Assembly (NCBI RefSeq): GCF_049727805.1 | Contig: NZ_JBCNYA010000004.1 | Location: forward strand, 89,812-153,811 | Origin: Frateuria_A sp049727805 | GTDB lineage: Bacteria > Pseudomonadota > Gammaproteobacteria > Xanthomonadales > Rhodanobacteraceae | Reading direction: 5' to 3' | Length of the DNA: 64,000 nt | Part shown: in pieces, positions 8,349 through 16,142 of the stretch | How positions within the stretch are numbered: the first letter of the stretch is position 1 | Layout: the number at the start of each line of letters is the position of its first letter | Position numbers and translations under genes: made by a program | The notes under the pieces: generated by a model | What the model was told of the DNA's origin: nothing | Databases searched by the model: none | What the model saw: only the letters and a program-made list of their open reading frames with translations

Positions 8349-9989
8349 GTGCCTCCCACGATACCCACTGCCGAACCGCCCGTTTTCCAGCCAGTCCGGC
8401 CCGCGGCACCGGCGGTCCGCCACGAACTGTTCTTCCTCAACTACTTCCGGCTGGCGCAGGCGCTGGTCTATGCCGGCCTGGCGCTGAGCTCGCCGCGACT
8501 GACCTGGCCGACCGTCCAGCAGCCGCTGCTGGCCTACGTGGTGATCGGGGTCTACCTGCTGTTCGCGGTGGGCATGCTGGCGCAGACCCGGCACGCGATG
8601 GCCAAGGCGCAACTGGTAGTGTCCGGCGCGCTGGTGGTCGACATCATGGTGGCGGTGCTGGCCGCCTGGCTGATCCACGAGGCGCGCATCGGCATCGCCA
8701 TGATGCTGGCGGTGAACCTGTCCACCGGCGCGCTGGTGCTGCCGTTGCGGCTGTCCAGCTTCTTCGCCGCGCTGGCCACGCTGGGCATGCTCGGCCACAC
8801 GCTGATCGCCCAGGCGCCGGGCGACGGCGACCTGCTCGAATCGGGCCTGCTCGGCCTGGCCTACTTCGCCAGCACCACGCTCTGCCACGTGCTCGGCCGC
8901 CAGCTGCGCGCCACCGAGGCGCTGGCCGAACAGCGCAGCCTGGACCTGGCCAACCTGTCGCAGGTCAACGAGCTGATCATCCGGCGCATGAAGACCGGCG
9001 TGCTGCTGGTGGACGACGCCAACCGCATCCACCAGCTCAACGAATCGGCCTGGATGCTGCTGGGCAACCCGCCGGCAGACCAGCGCGACCTGGGCAAGCT
9101 GGCGCCGGAGCTCTCGCGCCGGCTGTACCACTGGATGACCTCCGGCAAGCTGGACGAGACCGCCACGCAACTGGCCGACGGCGTGCCCGAGGTGGTGCCG
9201 CGCTTCACCCGGCTGGCGCCGAACGACGACTCGCACGTACTGATCTTCCTCGACGACACCTCGCTGCTGTCCCGCCGCGCGGAGGAACTGACGCTCAGCT
9301 CGCTGGGCCGCCTGTCGGCCTCCATCGCGCACGAAATCCGCAATCCGCTGGCGGCGATCCGCTACTCGGCGCAGTTGCTGGCCGAGTCCAGGGAACTGAC
9401 ACCCAGCGACGCGCGCATGGTGGAGATCATCAACAACCACTGCGTGCGCCTCAACGAGATCATCGAGAACATCCTGCAGCTCTCTCGGCGGGAGCGCTCG
9501 CGCCCGGAGACGCTGGACCTGGGCCGCTGGGCCAACGGCTTCGTGGAGGAATACAAGCAAGGCAACGACATCGGTGGCGATTCGCTGCGGGTGATCACCG
9601 GCTCCGTGCCGGTGGCCGCGGTGGCCGATCCGCAGCAGCTGCAGCAAGTGGTGTGGAACCTGGTGCAGAACGCGCTGCGCTACGGCCGCATGCCCGGCGA
9701 ACCGGCGCGGGTGATGGTGGTGGTGCGCGGGGGAGAGCACGGCGTGCCGATCCTGGAGGTGATCGACCGCGGTCCCGGCATCGCGCCCAAGGTGGCGGCG
9801 CAGATTTTCGAGCCGTTCTACACCACGCACGAATATGGCACCGGCCTTGGCCTGTACCTGGCGCGGCAGATGAGCGAAGCGAACCAGGCCTCGCTGGAAT
9901 ACGTGCGCGTGGCCGGCGGCGGCAGTTGCTTCCGCCTGACCTTGACACCGCCGGCGCGTCATCCGGCCGACGGCGGAGATGCCGGCTGA
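8349..9989 (+). CDS. pilS: Sensor histidine kinase PilS (type IV pilus regulation)
   Basis: Inner-membrane sensor kinase that phosphorylates PilR to control sigma-54-dependent pilin expression. Residues of about 35-175 form six hydrophobic segments (for example LTWPTVQQPLLAYVVIGVYL and VVDIMVAVLAAWLI). A PAS-like linker with VNELIIRRMKTGVLLVDDANRI follows. The H box has its phosphorylated histidine at residue 328 (SIAHEIRNPLAAIRYSAQLL). The ATPase domain has VWNLVQNALRYG (N box), EVIDRGPGIAPK (G1) and YGTGLGLYLARQMSEANQAS (G2). I chose the GTG at 8349 (VPPTIPTAEPP) because the frame upstream codes for unrelated arginine-rich sequence; this gives 546 aa, near the family norm. pilR follows after a 262-base gap filled by repeats. 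The sucCD-pilSR order is typical of Xanthomonadales. Confidence 0.93.
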   Translation: MPPTIPTAEPPVFQPVRPAAPAVRHELFFLNYFRLAQALVYAGLALSSPRLTWPTVQQPLLAYVVIGVYLLFAVGMLAQTRHAMAKAQLVVSGALVVDIMVAVLAAWLIHEARIGIAMMLAVNLSTGALVLPLRLSSFFAALATLGMLGHTLIAQAPGDGDLLESGLLGLAYFASTTLCHVLGRQLRATEALAEQRSLDLANLSQVNELIIRRMKTGVLLVDDANRIHQLNESAWMLLGNPPADQRDLGKLAPELSRRLYHWMTSGKLDETATQLADGVPEVVPRFTRLAPNDDSHVLIFLDDTSLLSRRAEELTLSSLGRLSASIAHEIRNPLAAIRYSAQLLAESRELTPSDARMVEIINNHCVRLNEIIENILQLSRRERSRPETLDLGRWANGFVEEYKQGNDIGGDSLRVITGSVPVAAVADPQQLQQVVWNLVQNALRYGRMPGEPARVMVVVRGGEHGVPILEVIDRGPGIAPKVAAQIFEPFYTTHEYGTGLGLYLARQMSEANQASLEYVRVAGGGSCFRLTLTPPARHPADGGDAG

Positions 9990-10020
9990 GCCCCTGTTTC
10001 GTCTCCCCTTCGGGAAGAGG

Positions 10021-10150
10021 GAGAACATAGTTCGCGGCGAGCCCCGGCCCCTCACCCCAGCCCTCTCCTCGAAGGGGGGAGGGAGAACACAGTTCGTGGC
10101 GAGCCCCGGCCCCTCACCCCGGCTCTCTCCCCGAAGGGGAGAGGGAGCAG
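10021..10150. repeat. Tandem pair of palindromic repeats (family 2) between pilS and pilR
   Basis: Two copies offset by 62 bases start at 10021 and 10083. Each has a GAGAACA-AGTTCG lead, then GCGAGCCCCGGCCCCTCACC and a CTCTCCCCGAAGGGGAGAG-type palindrome. A half copy precedes at about 10003-10020. Other family-2 copies are at about 11721, 15944, 16046, 32820, 63823 and 63926. The palindromes could attenuate or stabilise the pilS transcript. Confidence 0.85.
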
Positions 10151-10251
10151 GGCGTGAAGCGCGTAATCACGCCATTTCTTTGGCCTGATCAGAGCACAGA
10201 GTCGCCAAACTGCTATACCCTTTCGCTGTTGCCGCCTGACGAAAGAGAACC

Positions 10252-11679
10252 ATGTCCGCACAGACCGTCCTGGTCATTGACGACGAACGCGACATCCGCG
10301 AGCTGCTTACCATCACGCTCGGTCGCATGGACCTGCAGGTGGAGGCGGTGGGCACCGTGGCCGAGGCACGGCGGGCCCTGGGCGAACGCAGCTACGACCT
10401 CTGCTTCACCGACATGCGCCTGCCCGACGGCACCGGCCATGAGGTCATCGAACTGATCGCGGCCACCCATCCGGACATGCCGGTGGCGATGATCACCGCC
10501 TACGGCAACGTCGACGCAGCGGTGAACGCGCTGAAGGCAGGCGCCTTCGACTTCGTCTCCAAGCCGGTCGACATCCAGATGCTGCGCCGGCTGGTGCGCA
10601 CCGCGCTGCAGTTGGCCGAGGAGCGCAAGAGCGGCGGCGGTGCCTCTGCCGCGACCGGTGCCGCCGGCCGCCTGGTCGGCGATTCGCCGGCGATGCAGCA
10701 GGTGCGCGCCACCATCGGCAAGCTCGCGCGCAACCAGGCGCCGGTGTACATCGCCGGCGAATCGGGCGTGGGCAAGGAACTGGTGGCGCGGCTGATCCAC
10801 GAGCAGGGCCCGCGCGCGAGCGGGCCGTTCGTGCCGGTCAACTGCGGCGCGATTCCGTCCGAGCTGATGGAGAGCGAGTTCTTCGGCCACAAGAAGGGCA
10901 GCTTCACCGGCGCCAGCGCCGACAAGGAAGGCCTGTTCCAGGCCGCCCACGGCGGCACGCTGTTCCTGGACGAGGTGGCCGAGCTGCCGCTGCACATGCA
11001 GGTGAAGCTGCTGCGCGCGATCCAGGAGAAGGCGGTGCGCCCGATCGGCGCGCGCGAGGAAGTGCCGGTGGACGTGCGCATCCTGTCGGCCACGCACAAG
11101 GACCTGGCCCGGCTGGTCGAGCAGGGCCAGTTCCGCCAGGACCTGTTCTACCGCATCAACGTCATCGAGCTTCGCGTGCCGCCGCTGCGCGAGCGCCGGG
11201 GCGACGTGCCGCAGCTTGCCGCCTTCATCCTGCGTTCGCTGGCCGCCAAGAGCGGCGGCACGCCCGGCAGGCTGAAGCCGGACGCGCAGCAGGCGCTGGA
11301 GGAATACGACTTTCCCGGCAACGTGCGCGAACTGGAGAACATCCTCGAACGCGCCATGGCGATGTGCGAGGGCGACACCATCGGCGCCTCGGACCTCATG
11401 CTGCCGCAGCGCCCGCTGCGCCAGGCCGAGCCGGTCAATGCCGCGCACGCCGCCATGCATGCTCCGCAGCCGGGCGCCCCGGTGGCCGCGCAGCCGCCGG
11501 TGCCACACGCCGGCCCGGGCAGCGGCATGCCGCTGGACGACTACATCAGCAACCTCGAGCGCACCGCGATCATCAAGGCGCTGGAAGAGTCCCGCTACAA
11601 CAAGACCGCGGCGGCGAAGAAGCTCGGCATCACCTTCCGTGCCCTGCGCTACAAGCTGAAGAAGCTCGGCATCGACTGA
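10252..11679 (+). CDS. pilR: Sigma-54-dependent response regulator PilR
   Basis: NtrC-type activator that, when phosphorylated by PilS, opens sigma-54 promoters such as that of the pilin gene. Receiver domain at residues 1-120 with acidic pair D10-D11 and phospho-acceptor D54 (CFTDMRLPDG). The AAA+ domain follows, with Walker A GESGVGKE (residues 169-176), the sigma-54 contact loop GSFTGAS (serine in place of the usual GAFTGA alanine), GGTLFLDEVAELPLHMQVKLLRA and FPGNVRELENILERA. A Fis-type helix-turn-helix ends the protein (IIKALEESRYNKTAAAKKLG). The length of 475 aa is usual. There is a possible Shine-Dalgarno (GAAAGAGAACC). Its partner pilS lies just upstream. Confidence 0.95.
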   Translation: MSAQTVLVIDDERDIRELLTITLGRMDLQVEAVGTVAEARRALGERSYDLCFTDMRLPDGTGHEVIELIAATHPDMPVAMITAYGNVDAAVNALKAGAFDFVSKPVDIQMLRRLVRTALQLAEERKSGGGASAATGAAGRLVGDSPAMQQVRATIGKLARNQAPVYIAGESGVGKELVARLIHEQGPRASGPFVPVNCGAIPSELMESEFFGHKKGSFTGASADKEGLFQAAHGGTLFLDEVAELPLHMQVKLLRAIQEKAVRPIGAREEVPVDVRILSATHKDLARLVEQGQFRQDLFYRINVIELRVPPLRERRGDVPQLAAFILRSLAAKSGGTPGRLKPDAQQALEEYDFPGNVRELENILERAMAMCEGDTIGASDLMLPQRPLRQAEPVNAAHAAMHAPQPGAPVAAQPPVPHAGPGSGMPLDDYISNLERTAIIKALEESRYNKTAAAKKLGITFRALRYKLKKLGID

Positions 11680-11720
11680 CCCGCTTTGCCTCCTCTCCCC
11701 AGAAGGGGATGGCGCCACCT

Positions 11721-11778
11721 GCCCTGCCCCCTTCTCCCCTTCGGGGAGAGGGCTGGGGTGAGGGGCCGGGGCTCGCAG
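11721..11778. repeat. Family-2 palindromic repeat, inverted orientation
   Basis: CTTCTCCCCTTCGGGGAGAG palindrome followed by GGCTGGGGTGAGGGGCCGGG, the complement of the family-2 element, in the 152-base gap between the convergent pilR and the hybrid kinase. It is placed where a bidirectional terminator would be expected. Confidence 0.8.
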
Positions 11779-11831
11779 GAAAGCCTTCTTTTGCCCACTG
11801 TCGGTTCCATCTTTCCAGAGCAGTCCGGCGA

Positions 11832-13400
11832 CTACTCCCCCGCCTCCTGCCCACCCAAGGCCTGCCGCATCGTCCGCAGCAACTGCTGCGTGTTGATCGG
11901 CTTGTCCACCAGGTAGAGCCGGTCCAGCCTGGGCAGCTCCTCCAGGTCAGGCGGTGCTTCCGGCCGCGCCAGCAGCAGCACCGAACGGCGATAGCCGTGC
12001 TCGATCAGCGCGGCCAGCGTGCGCACGCCGGTGAACAGGTTCATGTCCGCGTCCATCACCACCAGGTCGGGCACGCCGTGCGCCTCGATCCACTGCAGCG
12101 CGGCGGTGCCGCTCTGGCTGGCGTGCGGCTGGTAGCCGTAGCCGTCGAGGATGTCGACCAGCAGCGACAGCGGGCCGGCCTCCTCCACCACCACCAGCAC
12201 GCGTTCGGCCTCGCCCAGCAGGCTCTCGCCCTGCTCTTCCTGCGCCGCCGCCTCGACGTCCGGTTCCTCGATCGGAATGTAGAGGTGGAACGCGGTACCC
12301 GTACCCGGCTCGCTGTCCAGCCGCATCACGCCGTTGTGGCTGGCGACGATGCGCTTGCAGGAAAGCAGGCCCAGGCCGGTGCCGCCTTCCTTGGTGGTGT
12401 AGAACGGCTCGAACAGGTGCTCGCGTACCTCCGGGGCCATGCCGGGACCGGTGTCGGCCACGGTCAGGCACAGGTAGCGCCCGGGGTGCGCCTGCTCGCC
12501 GGGCAGGAAAAAATCCTCCGCCAGCTCGCATTCGCCCGCGGCGATGCGCAGGTGGCCTCCGGCCTCGCCCATCGCCTGGATCGCGTTGAGGCAGAGGTTG
12601 AGCAACGCCTGCTGCAGCTCGGTGTGGTTGCCCTCGAAGGTGAGTTCGCGATCGTCGACCTCCAGGTCCATCTGCACCGCGCGCGGCACGCTGCCGCGCA
12701 ACAGCAGGCCCAGCGCGTCCATCAACGCACCGACGCGCACCTGCTCGGCGCGGCGCGCGCCGCGCGCGAAGGAGAGCATCGACTGCACCATCTGCAGGCC
12801 GCGCCGGCCGCAGTCGCGCACCAGCGCGCCGAGCCGGGCCAGGCGCGGATCGTCCTGGTAGTCCTGCAGGCTGTCGCCGGCCAGCAGCAGCGGCTGCAGC
12901 AGGTTGCGCAGGTCGTGGCTGAGGCCGCCGGCGAGCATCGCCAGGCTTTCGAAGCGCTGCGCGCGGATCAGTTCCGCCTCGGCGCGGCGCTTGGCGCGCA
13001 ACGCCTCGGCTTCGGCCAGCGCGCGGCGCACGGCGCTGGCCAGGCGGGTGGGGTTCTGCTTGAGGATGTAGTCGGTGGCGCCGTTGCGCAGCGCTTCCAC
13101 GGCCGCCTCCTCGCCCAGCGTGGCGGAGACGTAGATGAAAGGCAGGTCGTCGTCGTGGCTACGCAGCAGTTCCAGCGCGCGCTGCCCGGAGAAGCCGGGC
13201 AGGCTCAGGTCGGAAAGCACGATGTCCGGCTTGAACTCCTCCAGGCAGGCGCTGTAGCTGGCCTCCTCGTCGACCAGGCGCACCACGTAGTCGATGCCGT
13301 CGGCGTCCAGCTCGGCCTGGATCAGTTCGGCGTCGAGCGGGTCGTCCTCGACCTGCAGGATGCGGATGGTGGGCAGCGGGCGCATGTTCGAATTGGGCAT
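11832..13400 (-). CDS. Hybrid two-component protein: receiver - histidine kinase - receiver
   Basis: Soluble signalling protein of 522 aa without membrane segments. Residues 10-130 are a receiver domain with acidic residues VEDD and phospho-acceptor D64 (DIVLSDLSLPGFSG). The kinase core has the H box LAGGLSHDLRNLLQPLLLAG near residue 180, LLNLCLNAIQAMGEAG (N box), VADTGPGMAPEVREHLFEPF and GGTGLGLLSCKRIVASHNG. Residues of about 400-520 are a second receiver, with its aspartate in LVVMDADMNLFTGVRTL; its usual first acidic pair reads VEEAG, so it may be partly degenerate. It is the last of three co-oriented signalling genes. The input probably comes from the CHASE3 kinase through the CheY-like protein encoded upstream. 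Target not evident. Confidence 0.85.
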   Translation of the reverse strand: MPNSNMRPLPTIRILQVEDDPLDAELIQAELDADGIDYVVRLVDEEASYSACLEEFKPDIVLSDLSLPGFSGQRALELLRSHDDDLPFIYVSATLGEEAAVEALRNGATDYILKQNPTRLASAVRRALAEAEALRAKRRAEAELIRAQRFESLAMLAGGLSHDLRNLLQPLLLAGDSLQDYQDDPRLARLGALVRDCGRRGLQMVQSMLSFARGARRAEQVRVGALMDALGLLLRGSVPRAVQMDLEVDDRELTFEGNHTELQQALLNLCLNAIQAMGEAGGHLRIAAGECELAEDFFLPGEQAHPGRYLCLTVADTGPGMAPEVREHLFEPFYTTKEGGTGLGLLSCKRIVASHNGVMRLDSEPGTGTAFHLYIPIEEPDVEAAAQEEQGESLLGEAERVLVVVEEAGPLSLLVDILDGYGYQPHASQSGTAALQWIEAHGVPDLVVMDADMNLFTGVRTLAALIEHGYRRSVLLLARPEAPPDLEELPRLDRLYLVDKPINTQQLLRTMRQALGGQEAGE

Positions 13401-13458
13401 GCAGTCTATTGCGCTCCTGTTTCATTCCGTCGTCCAGCCTTCGTCACTCGTGCCTTCC

Positions 13459-13905
13459 TCATTCGTGTTCGGGCAGCTGGTTGAGTACCGCCCAGAACCG
13501 GCCCAGCGTTCGCACCGCCTCGAAGAACTGGTCCACGTCGACCGGCTTGATCACGTAGGCGTTGACGCCAAGGTCCCAGCTGCGCGCCAGGTCGCTCTCC
13601 TCGCGCGAGGACGACAGGATCACCACCGGGATCAGCCGCAATCGTTCATCCTCGCGCAGGCGGGTGAGCACCTCCAGCCCGTTCATGCGCGGCATCTTGA
13701 TGTCGAGCAGGATCACCGACGGGTCGACCGCCTCGCGGCCCAGCCAGGGGCCGCGGCAGTGCAGGTAGTCCAGGCAATCCACGCCGTCCTCCACGTGCAC
13801 CACCGGATTGGCCAGGTTGGCCTCGCGCAGCGCGTCCATGGCCATCTCGGCATCGGCCATGCTGTCCTCGACCAGCAACACGGGACCCAGGTGACGGTTG
13901 TTCAT
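13459..13905 (-). CDS. CheY-like single-domain response regulator (Rcp1 type)
   Basis: A stand-alone receiver of 148 aa, slightly longer than CheY as in Rcp1-type partners of phytochrome-like and CHASE3-type kinases. Visible residues are the acidic pair E13-D14 (LLVEDSMADAEM), phospho-acceptor D68 (VILLDIKMPRMNG), the switch serines in PVVILSSSREESD, and the conserved lysine in AYVIKPVDVDQFFE. The start ATG overlaps the stop of the preceding kinase gene (ATGA at 13902-13905), which implies translational coupling and a fixed partnership. There is no output domain, so it probably shuttles phosphate between the two flanking kinases or acts by protein binding. Confidence 0.9.
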   Translation of the reverse strand: MNNRHLGPVLLVEDSMADAEMAMDALREANLANPVVHVEDGVDCLDYLHCRGPWLGREAVDPSVILLDIKMPRMNGLEVLTRLREDERLRLIPVVILSSSREESDLARSWDLGVNAYVIKPVDVDQFFEAVRTLGRFWAVLNQLPEHE

Positions 13906-15749
13906 GACGGACGCCTCGCGGTACGCGCCTCGGCCAGGTCGGTGGCCGGCAGCGAGAAGTGGAAACTCGCGCCGCGCTCCGGTTCGGCCTCGGCCCAGAC
14001 CCGGCCGCCATGGCGCGCGACGATGCGACGCACGTTGGCCAGTCCGATGCCGTTGCCCGGGAATTCGGAGGCGCGGTGCAAGCGCTGGAACACGCCGAAC
14101 AGCTTGCCGGCGTATTCCATATTGAAACCCGCGCCGTTGTCGGCCACCGTGAAGACATATTCACCGTCGCGATCACGTTCCACGGCCACCGCGATCTGCG
14201 CCACCTCGCGGCGGCCGGTGTACTTGACCGCGTTGCCGATCAGGTTCTGCCAGACGGTGCGCAACATGTTCTCGTCGCCGATCACGATCGGCAGCGGATC
14301 GATCGTCCACTCGATGGTCCGCTCTCCCGCCTCCGATTGGGCCAGCGCGCGCGCCTCGTCCACCAGCGACTGCATGTCCACCGCCTGCAGCCGGAGCGCG
14401 CCGCGGCCGAGCCGCGAGAACACCAGCAGGTCGTCGATCAACTGCGCCATGCGGGTGGCAGAGGTGCCGATCACGTCCAGGTAATGGGCGGCCGTTTCAT
14501 CCAGATGCTGCTCGAGATGGCGCTTGAGCTTGCCGGTGAAGCCGGCGATGTGGCGCAGCGGCGCGCGCAGGTCGTGCGAGACCGAGTAGCTGAAGGCCTC
14601 CAGTTCGCGGTTGACGTCGGAGATCTGCGCCACCTTGCCTTCGAGCTGCCGGTTGAGTTCCTTCACCTGCTGCTCGACCAGCGCGCGGGCGGTGACGTCG
14701 CTGACGGTGAGCAGCAGCACCGGCTGCTCGCCGTCGTGCTGCTGCAGGCGCCGGGCGTTGACCAGCACGTGGCGATCGATGCCGCCGACCGTGCGCTGCA
14801 CCAGCTCGTAGTCCCACAGCTCGCGGTCGTGCAGCAGCACGTCGCGCAGGCGCTGCAGCAGCGCGCCGTCGGTCCAGGCGCCCTCGCCCACTTCCTGCAG
14901 CGGACGCAGCTCGCGCTGATCCTCCTGCGGCAGGCCGTAAAGCTCGCTGAAGGCGGTGTTCACCAGCAGCGTGCACAACTGCGCGTTGAGCAGCGCGATC
15001 GGCTCGCGCACCGCCCGCACGATCATCTGCGCGCGGCGCACCGCCTGGCTCTCGCGCGTCTCGGCGCGCATGCGGCGGGCGATCTGGCGTTCGGAAACCA
15101 GCACGATCACCGACAACAGCACGATCTGCGCGATCGAGGTGATCGCCAGCACCAGCCCGCTGTCGAAGGCGCTGCGGCGGGCGTGGGCGCGCCGCTCCAT
15201 CAGCACCGTGCCCTCGTTGCGCACCACCGTCTCGATCTGCTGGTCCATGCGGAACAGCGTGCCGGCGTCGTGCAACGCGGCGACGGCCCCGGCGCGGTCG
15301 CCGTGCCGGATGCGCGCAAGCGCCTGCTCCAGCAGCGCCAGCCGGCCGTTGACCACGTTGCCCAGCGCGCCGATCGCCGCCTGCTGGGCAGCGTTGTCGC
15401 GGGTCATGTCGCTGAGCTGGCCGAGCAGCGCGGGGACTTCGTTGCCGGCCAGGCGGGCGTTGTCGATCAGCGAGGGATCCTTGTCGCCCTCGAGCAGGCG
15501 GTGGATCGCCGCCTCGCTGCTGCGGGTGACGTAGGCGATGCGGTAGGTGAGCGACTTGACCTCGGAGGAATGCGTGACCAGTTGGCTCGCTTCCATCGCG
15601 TCTTCGTGGCTGGTGCGCGTGGCCAGGTACGGCAGCAGCACGATCACCAGCACCGCGCAGAGCAGCCCGGCCATGCGCCAGCGCGGCACGCGCCAGTGGC
15701 GCAGGCCGCGGCGGAGCTCGGGCAGCAGGGCGCGATGGCGGCTGGGCAT
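13902..15749 (-). CDS. Membrane sensor histidine kinase with CHASE3-like input domain
   Basis: First gene of a three-gene signalling operon. A transmembrane helix at about residues 30-48 (MAGLLCAVLVIVLLPYLA) is followed by a periplasmic helical region of about 150 residues. That region resembles CHASE3: SEVKSLTYRIAYVTRSSEAAIHRLLEGD, then repeated heptad-like helices. A second helix is at about 195-220 (GLVLAITSIAQIVLLSVIVLV). A PAS-like domain (EPIALLNAQLCTLLVNTAFSELYGLP), a coiled coil, an H box (FSYSVSHDLRAPLRHIAGF) and an ATPase domain (VADNGAGFNMEY, GNGIGLANVRRIVARHGG) complete 615 aa. I chose the ATG at 15749; a GTG six codons upstream is open but has no ribosome site. The stop overlaps the next start by four bases. 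Signal unknown. Confidence 0.87.
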   Translation of the reverse strand: MPSRHRALLPELRRGLRHWRVPRWRMAGLLCAVLVIVLLPYLATRTSHEDAMEASQLVTHSSEVKSLTYRIAYVTRSSEAAIHRLLEGDKDPSLIDNARLAGNEVPALLGQLSDMTRDNAAQQAAIGALGNVVNGRLALLEQALARIRHGDRAGAVAALHDAGTLFRMDQQIETVVRNEGTVLMERRAHARRSAFDSGLVLAITSIAQIVLLSVIVLVSERQIARRMRAETRESQAVRRAQMIVRAVREPIALLNAQLCTLLVNTAFSELYGLPQEDQRELRPLQEVGEGAWTDGALLQRLRDVLLHDRELWDYELVQRTVGGIDRHVLVNARRLQQHDGEQPVLLLTVSDVTARALVEQQVKELNRQLEGKVAQISDVNRELEAFSYSVSHDLRAPLRHIAGFTGKLKRHLEQHLDETAAHYLDVIGTSATRMAQLIDDLLVFSRLGRGALRLQAVDMQSLVDEARALAQSEAGERTIEWTIDPLPIVIGDENMLRTVWQNLIGNAVKYTGRREVAQIAVAVERDRDGEYVFTVADNGAGFNMEYAGKLFGVFQRLHRASEFPGNGIGLANVRRIVARHGGRVWAEAEPERGASFHFSLPATDLAEARTARRPS

Positions 15750-16142
15750 GCGGGGAGGGTTCCTCACGACGCGTCGACCAGGCGGAGCTTACGACCTGCC
15801 GCCCACGGCCGGCTAAACGTGCAATGAAAGCGTGCGCGGCGTTAGGCGCGGGTGATGGCTGGCGCGGCCTCGCGCTGCTTCTTCGTTCAGGAGGAGAGAG
15901 GGTTCAAAGGGACGCGGAGATGCCCGGGAACGGGGCGCCATGCTCCCCCTCCCCTCCGGGGGGAGGGTTGGTGTGAGGGGGCCGCACTGGCCTTGAACCC
16001 ACCTGTCCGGAGGCTTTTCAAGAAGCCACGCTCGAGCAACCGCCCCGCGAGCCCCGGCCCCTCACCCTGCCCTCTCCCCGGAGGGGAGAGGGTTCAAAGC
16101 GGCGGGCCTGCAGCGTGGGCAGGCCGCACGCCCTTCGAGCCG
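15750..16142. repeat. Gene-free gap of 393 bp holding two opposed family-2 repeats
   Basis: The gap upstream of the CHASE3 kinase and downstream of GH92 contains no credible gene. It holds a family-2 palindrome in one orientation at about 15944-15985 (CCCTCCGGGGGGAGGG core, then TTGGTGTGAGGG) and in the other at about 16046-16096 (CGAGCCCCGGCCCCTCACCC, then a CTCTCCCCGGAGGGGAGAG palindrome). The kinase operon promoter must also lie here, but I could not identify it. Confidence 0.75.

Noticed and set aside
8069..8440. An N-terminal extension of sucC by about 124 codons
   Set aside because: The frame is open, but the extension is arginine-rich, crosses the divergent promoter region and would precede the universal MNFHEYQAKELF start, which has its own ribosome site.
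6830..10030. A 1066-codon plus-strand open frame across sucD, sucC and pilS
   Set aside because: It is antisense to two certain genes and out of frame with pilS, and the translation is low-complexity arginine, histidine and glutamine. It is a by-product of GC-rich codon bias. The same holds for the long frames at 15852-18437, 39368-42340, 41854-44622, 46203-48839 and 48440-51622.
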